Assembly: GCF_900109115.1 (NCBI RefSeq)
Contig: NZ_FNYV01000002.1
Location: forward strand, 248,001 to 312,000
Origin: Micromonospora phaseoli
Lineage (GTDB): Bacteria > Actinomycetota > Actinomycetes > Mycobacteriales > Micromonosporaceae
Length of the DNA: 64,000 bases
Reading direction: 5' to 3'
The notes beneath the pieces were generated by a model that was not told the origin of the DNA, did not search any database, and saw nothing but the letters and a program-made list of their open reading frames with translations. Made by a program: the position numbers and the translations under genes. Below, one piece after another: positions 59,102 through 64,000 of this stretch; position 1 is the first letter of the stretch; the number at the start of each line of letters is the position of its first letter.

Positions 59102-61843
59102 ATGCCGTACCCGTCCCTCAATCGTCGGCACGTACTCCAAGCCGCTGGCGCGGCGGTCGTCGCCACCGCCGTCGGCCCCCACCTCGTCGGCGGCTCCGCC
59201 GGCGCGGCGATCCCCCCGGCCCGGCCCGACATCGGCGTCTCCGCCTATGCGTTCGACATGGGGCAGGTGCGGTTGACCGCGAGCCGCTGGCTCGACAACC
59301 AGAACCGAACCCTGAACTATCTGCGCTTCGTCGACGTCAACCGGCTGCTCTACAACTTCCGCGCCAACCACCGCCTCTCCACCGGCGGGGCCGCGGCGAC
59401 CGGTGGCTGGGAAGCACCGAACTTCCCCTTCCGCACCCACTCTCAGGGGCATTTCCTGACCGCCTGGTCGCACATGTGGGCCGTGCTCGGCGACACCAAC
59501 TGCCGCGACAAGGCCAACGTGATGGTGGCCGAGCTGGCCAAGTGCCAGGCCAACAACGCGGCGGCCGGCTTCAACACGGGGTATCTCTGCGGCTACCCCG
59601 AATCCGATTTCACCGCCCTGGAAGCCCGCACGCTCAACAACGGCAACGTGCCGTACTACACCATCCACAAGACCATGACCGGGCTGCTCGACGTGTGGCG
59701 GCACATCGGCAACACCCAGGCACGCGACGTCCTGCTGGCGCTCGCCGGCTGGGTCGACTGGCGCACCGGCCGGCTCACCTCGGCCCAGATGCAGGCCATG
59801 CTGGGCACCGAGTTCGGCGGGATGAACGCGGTGCTGACCGACCTGTACCAGCAGACCGGCGACGCCCGCTGGCTGACCGCCGCCCAGCGCTTCGACCATG
59901 CCGCCGTCTTCAACCCCCTCGCCGCCAACTCCGACCAACTCAACGGCCTGCACGCCAACACCCAGATCCCGAAGTGGATCGGGGCGGCCCGGGAGTTCAA
60001 GGCCACCGGCACCACCCGCTACCGCGACATCGCCGGCAACGCCTGGAACCTGACCGTCAACACCCGCACCTATGCGATCGGCGGCAACAGCCAGGCCGAA
60101 CACTTCCGGGCCCCCAACGCCATCGCCGGATACCTGCGCAACGACACCTGCGAGCACTGCAACACCTACAACATGCTCAAGCTGACCCGGGAGCTGTGGC
60201 TGCTCGACCCGAACCGGACGGCATTCTTCGACTTCTACGAGCGGGCCCTGCTCAACCACCTCGTCGGGGCACAGAACCCGGCCGACAACCACGGGCACAT
60301 CACCTACTTCACGCCCCTACAGGCCGGCGGCCGGCGCGGGGTGGGGCCGGCCTGGGGTGGCGGTACCTGGAGCACCGACTACAACTCCTTCTGGTGCTGC
60401 CAGGGCACCGGGCTGGAGAGCAACACCACGCTGATGGATTCGATCTACTTCCACAACGGCACCACGCTGACGGTGAACCTGTTCATGCCGTCGGTGCTCG
60501 ACTGGTCGCAGCGCGGCATCACGGTCACCCAGACCACCAGCTACCCGGCCAGCGACACCACGACCCTCACCGTCGCCGGCAGCGTCGGCGGGTCGTGGAC
60601 CATGCGGATCCGCATTCCCAGCTGGACGCAGGGCGCCACGGTCAGCGTCAACGGAACAGCGCAGAACATAGCCACCACGCCGGGCACGTACGCCGCCCTC
60701 ACCCGCTCCTGGAGCCCGGGCGACACCGTCACCGTACGCCTGCCGATGCGGGTGATCGTGTCGCCCGCCAACGACGACCCGAACGTCGTGGCGCTCACCT
60801 ACGGCCCGGCGGTGCTCTCCGGCAACTACGGCAACACCGCGCTGTCGGCGCTGCCCGCCCTGGCCACCACATCGGTCACCCGGACCAGCAGCTCAGCACT
60901 CGCTTTCACCGCCACCGCCAACGGCGCCACGGTCAACCTGATCCCCTTCTACGACGCGCACGGGCACAACTACACCGTCTACTGGAGCGCCGGCGGCCAG
61001 ACCGGCCCCGCCGGTGCCACGTTCCGGCTCGTCAACTCCGCCACCGGCCAGGTGCTCGGCATCGAGAACATGTCCACCGCCGACGGCGCCCCGGCCCTGC
61101 AGTGGGGCGACACCGGCACCCTGGACCACGACTGGCAGCTGGTCGTCGACGGCAGCACGGTGAAGCTCCGCAACGCCAACAGCGCCAAGGTGCTCGGCGT
61201 ACAGAACATGTCCACCGCCGACAACGCACAGGTCGTGCAGTGGTCGGACACCGGCACCGCCGACCATCGATGGACGATCGTCGACGTGGGCGACGGTTCC
61301 CAGAAGATCCGCAACGGGCACACCGGCAAGCTGCTCGCCATTCTCAACGGCTCCACCGCCCAGGGTGCCCGGGTGGTGCAGGATCCCGACAACGGTACGC
61401 CGGACAACCAGTGGCGGTTCGTACCCAACGGGGCCCGCCGGATCCAGAACCTGGCCACCGGTCTCGTGCTCGGGGTGCAGAACATGTCCACCACCGATGG
61501 CGGCCTCGTGATCCAGTGGGGCGACACCGGCACGGCGGACCACCTCTGGACCGCGATCGTGGACGGCAACGGGTATCTGCGGCTGCGCAACTCGCACAGC
61601 GGGAAGGTGCTGGGTGTGGAGAACGGCGGCAGCGGCAACGGCGCCCGAGTGGTGCAGTGGGCCGACAACGGTGCGGCCAGCAACCGCTGGCGGTTGCGGT
61701 ACGGGGCCAACGGCTACTTCCGGATCCAGTCCGCCAACGGCGGACGGGTCCTCGGCGTGAACGGAGCCTCGTCCAGCCAGGGCACCCAGATCGTGATCTG
61801 GGACGACAACGGCGCGAGCGACCACCGCTGGCGGTTCATCTAG
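59102..61843 (+). CDS. Secreted GH127 beta-L-arabinofuranosidase with six ricin-B-like repeats
   Basis: 913 aa, ATG 59102 after AGGAGG. The start PSLNRRHVLQAAGAAVVATA suggests a twin-arginine (Tat) signal. The GH127 domain (about 40-630) contains NDTCEHCNTYNMLKLTREL (Glu351, Cys353) and FWCCQGTGLESNT (Cys432/433), the Zn-thiolate set of the Cys-nucleophile beta-L-arabinofuranosidases. The C-terminal 270 aa are six repeats of about 45 aa (LGVQNMSTADNAQVVQWSDT, GTADHRWTIV), a ricin-type beta-trefoil pair that should bind sugar. It releases beta-L-arabinofuranose from plant glycans such as extensin or pectic side chains. Confidence 0.9.
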   Translation: MPYPSLNRRHVLQAAGAAVVATAVGPHLVGGSAGAAIPPARPDIGVSAYAFDMGQVRLTASRWLDNQNRTLNYLRFVDVNRLLYNFRANHRLSTGGAAATGGWEAPNFPFRTHSQGHFLTAWSHMWAVLGDTNCRDKANVMVAELAKCQANNAAAGFNTGYLCGYPESDFTALEARTLNNGNVPYYTIHKTMTGLLDVWRHIGNTQARDVLLALAGWVDWRTGRLTSAQMQAMLGTEFGGMNAVLTDLYQQTGDARWLTAAQRFDHAAVFNPLAANSDQLNGLHANTQIPKWIGAAREFKATGTTRYRDIAGNAWNLTVNTRTYAIGGNSQAEHFRAPNAIAGYLRNDTCEHCNTYNMLKLTRELWLLDPNRTAFFDFYERALLNHLVGAQNPADNHGHITYFTPLQAGGRRGVGPAWGGGTWSTDYNSFWCCQGTGLESNTTLMDSIYFHNGTTLTVNLFMPSVLDWSQRGITVTQTTSYPASDTTTLTVAGSVGGSWTMRIRIPSWTQGATVSVNGTAQNIATTPGTYAALTRSWSPGDTVTVRLPMRVIVSPANDDPNVVALTYGPAVLSGNYGNTALSALPALATTSVTRTSSSALAFTATANGATVNLIPFYDAHGHNYTVYWSAGGQTGPAGATFRLVNSATGQVLGIENMSTADGAPALQWGDTGTLDHDWQLVVDGSTVKLRNANSAKVLGVQNMSTADNAQVVQWSDTGTADHRWTIVDVGDGSQKIRNGHTGKLLAILNGSTAQGARVVQDPDNGTPDNQWRFVPNGARRIQNLATGLVLGVQNMSTTDGGLVIQWGDTGTADHLWTAIVDGNGYLRLRNSHSGKVLGVENGGSGNGARVVQWADNGAASNRWRLRYGANGYFRIQSANGGRVLGVNGASSSQGTQIVIWDDNGASDHRWRFI

Positions 61844-61863
61844 TCGACCCGGTAACCGGGTGG

Positions 61864-61908
61864 CGGCCCGGTGTGGCAGGCGGATCGACCGTCTGCGGCA
61901 CCGGGCCG
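61864..61908 (+). terminator. Terminator of the GH127 gene
   Basis: Outer stem CGGCCCGGTG (61864-61873) and CACCGGGCCG (61899-61908), with an inner stem GCAGGCGG/CCGTCTGC inside the loop. A long composite hairpin 18 bp after the stop. Confidence 0.75.
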
Positions 61909-61989
61909 ACCCGTCTGGCCCACACATCGCCGCTGTCACGGCTCATCGGCTCGTCTCGCGACAGCCTTCACATCAATCGGTATCACTTG

Positions 61990-62011
61990 AGCATGTTATC
62001 GATAACATGCT
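61990..62011. promoter_or_regulatory. LacI-type operator before the xylanase gene (perfect palindrome)
   Basis: A 22-bp perfect palindrome with half-site AGCATGTTATC. It has the CG centre and the ATGTTATCGATAACAT core expected of LacI/GalR operators and parallels 58902-58921. Confidence 0.8.
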
Positions 62012-62013
62012 AG

Positions 62014-63714
<1,701 letters not shown>

Positions 63715-63728
63715 TCCGAGAGACGGAC

Positions 63729-63759
63729 GTGCCCGGCCCGGCAACCCCGGGCCGGGCAC
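63729..63759 (+). terminator. Terminator of the xylanase gene
   Basis: GTGCCCGGCCCGG (63729-63741) and CCGGGCCGGGCAC (63747-63759) form a perfect 13-bp stem with a 5-nt loop. Confidence 0.8.
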
Positions 63760-63800
63760 CCGGCCTCGGGGCGGACAGCGACGGAGCCGCAGCGGTCGAC

Positions 63801-64000
63801 TCAGCGACGGGGCGGCGGGCCGACGCTCTGACGGGGCACCAGGGACGGCGCGATGGTCTCACGCAACGCGCCGCCGCTGGCCGACCCGATCTGGGCCAGC
63901 AGCATCGCCAGGCTCGCCCGGGCCACCGCGCCGAAGTCCGGTCGCACGGTGGTCAGCGGCGGGATGAAGTAGGCGGCCTCGGGGACGTCGTCGAAGCCGA
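63801..64000 (-). CDS. LacI family transcriptional regulator, C-terminal part (cut by window edge)
   Basis: The minus-strand reading ending at 63801 gives GFDDVPEAAYFIPPLTTVRP, DFGAVARASLAMLLAQIGSA, then ETIAPSLVPRQSVGPPPRR. GFDD followed by PPLTTVR and LVPRQS is the C-terminus of LacI/GalR sugar-responsive repressors. The HTH lies outside the window. Best candidate to bind the operators at 58902 and 61990; a sugar released by the two glycosidases (arabinose or xylose oligomer) would be the inducer (inference). Confidence 0.88.
   Translation of the reverse strand, partial: GFDDVPEAAYFIPPLTTVRPDFGAVARASLAMLLAQIGSASGGALRETIAPSLVPRQSVGPPPRR

Noticed and set aside
61990-62011. Palindrome as a transcription terminator of GH127
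   Set aside because: It lies 80 bp after a stronger composite hairpin, is AT-rich, has no loop and matches the operator-like site before GH127.
58237-62013. Very long plus-strand reading (1258 codons) through GH127
   Set aside because: It is an overlapping frame of the GH127 gene and its upstream region, with Arg/Pro/Gly-rich composition and no domain. The frame at 59102 carries all GH127 motifs.

Overview
The window is high-GC DNA with GTG/TTG starts, many 4-bp ATGA/GTGA gene overlaps, and secreted carbohydrate-active enzymes carrying CBM2 and CBM5/12 modules. This points to a filamentous actinobacterium. A Micromonospora-like member of the Micromonosporaceae is my inference; there is no rRNA or other marker to prove it. 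I saw no tRNA, rRNA or CRISPR array.

Layout. 0-3.5 kb: an aldehyde/alcohol oxidation locus (acyl-CoA dehydrogenase, TetR, aldehyde dehydrogenase, Zn alcohol dehydrogenase) with two identical 19-bp operators flanking the regulator. 3.6-6.6 kb: a small secreted protein, a decayed IS701-type transposase and a copper monooxygenase lipoprotein. 6.7-14.1 kb: a scarred region. An ABC exporter (LolD/FtsX type) is followed on the same strand by the two ends of a histidine kinase gene separated by about 1.5 kb of foreign DNA. Beyond that lies a response regulator lacking its phospho-acceptor Asp. The same region has an FAD-monooxygenase remnant and a 352-bp non-autonomous IS derivative with inverted repeats and target duplication. 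14.1-18.7 kb: an intact two-component system whose 3' end is tandemly repeated, then gene-poor DNA with dispersed repeats and gene fragments.

18.7-24.2 kb: MFS exporter divergent from a vanillate-demethylase-like Rieske oxygenase/reductase operon with a 74-aa middle gene, then IclR and PaaX regulators. 24.4-35.4 kb: a secreted DUF6351 esterase-like protein, MarR, an acyl-CoA-type catabolic operon (SDR, amidohydrolase, MaoC, acyl-CoA ligase), a second PaaX, and a nitrate/sulfonate/taurine-type ABC importer. 35.6-48.8 kb: a LAL-type LuxR regulator, then an apparent long leftward operon encoding a branched-chain-amino-acid-type ABC importer, an SDR, a kinase-gene stub, an ACAD11-like dehydrogenase and TetR. 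Two more acyl-CoA dehydrogenases lie upstream, and both promoters carry related palindromes.

48.8-64 kb: a polymer-degradation block. It holds a polyester-hydrolase (cutinase/PETase-type) homologue, an arabinofuranosidase-like clan GH-A enzyme, GH19 chitinase, AidB-like dehydrogenase with TetR, MarR-GNAT fusion, RibD-like reductase, MFS transporter, GH127 beta-L-arabinofuranosidase, GH10 xylanase, and the end of a LacI regulator. Matching LacI-type palindromes precede GH127 and GH10.

Taken together (inference): extracellular enzymes open arabinoxylan, chitin and polyester material, while intracellular oxygenase, dehydrogenase and acyl-CoA modules with dedicated importers use the released aromatic and aliphatic acids. 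Each module carries its own local regulator and often a visible palindromic operator.
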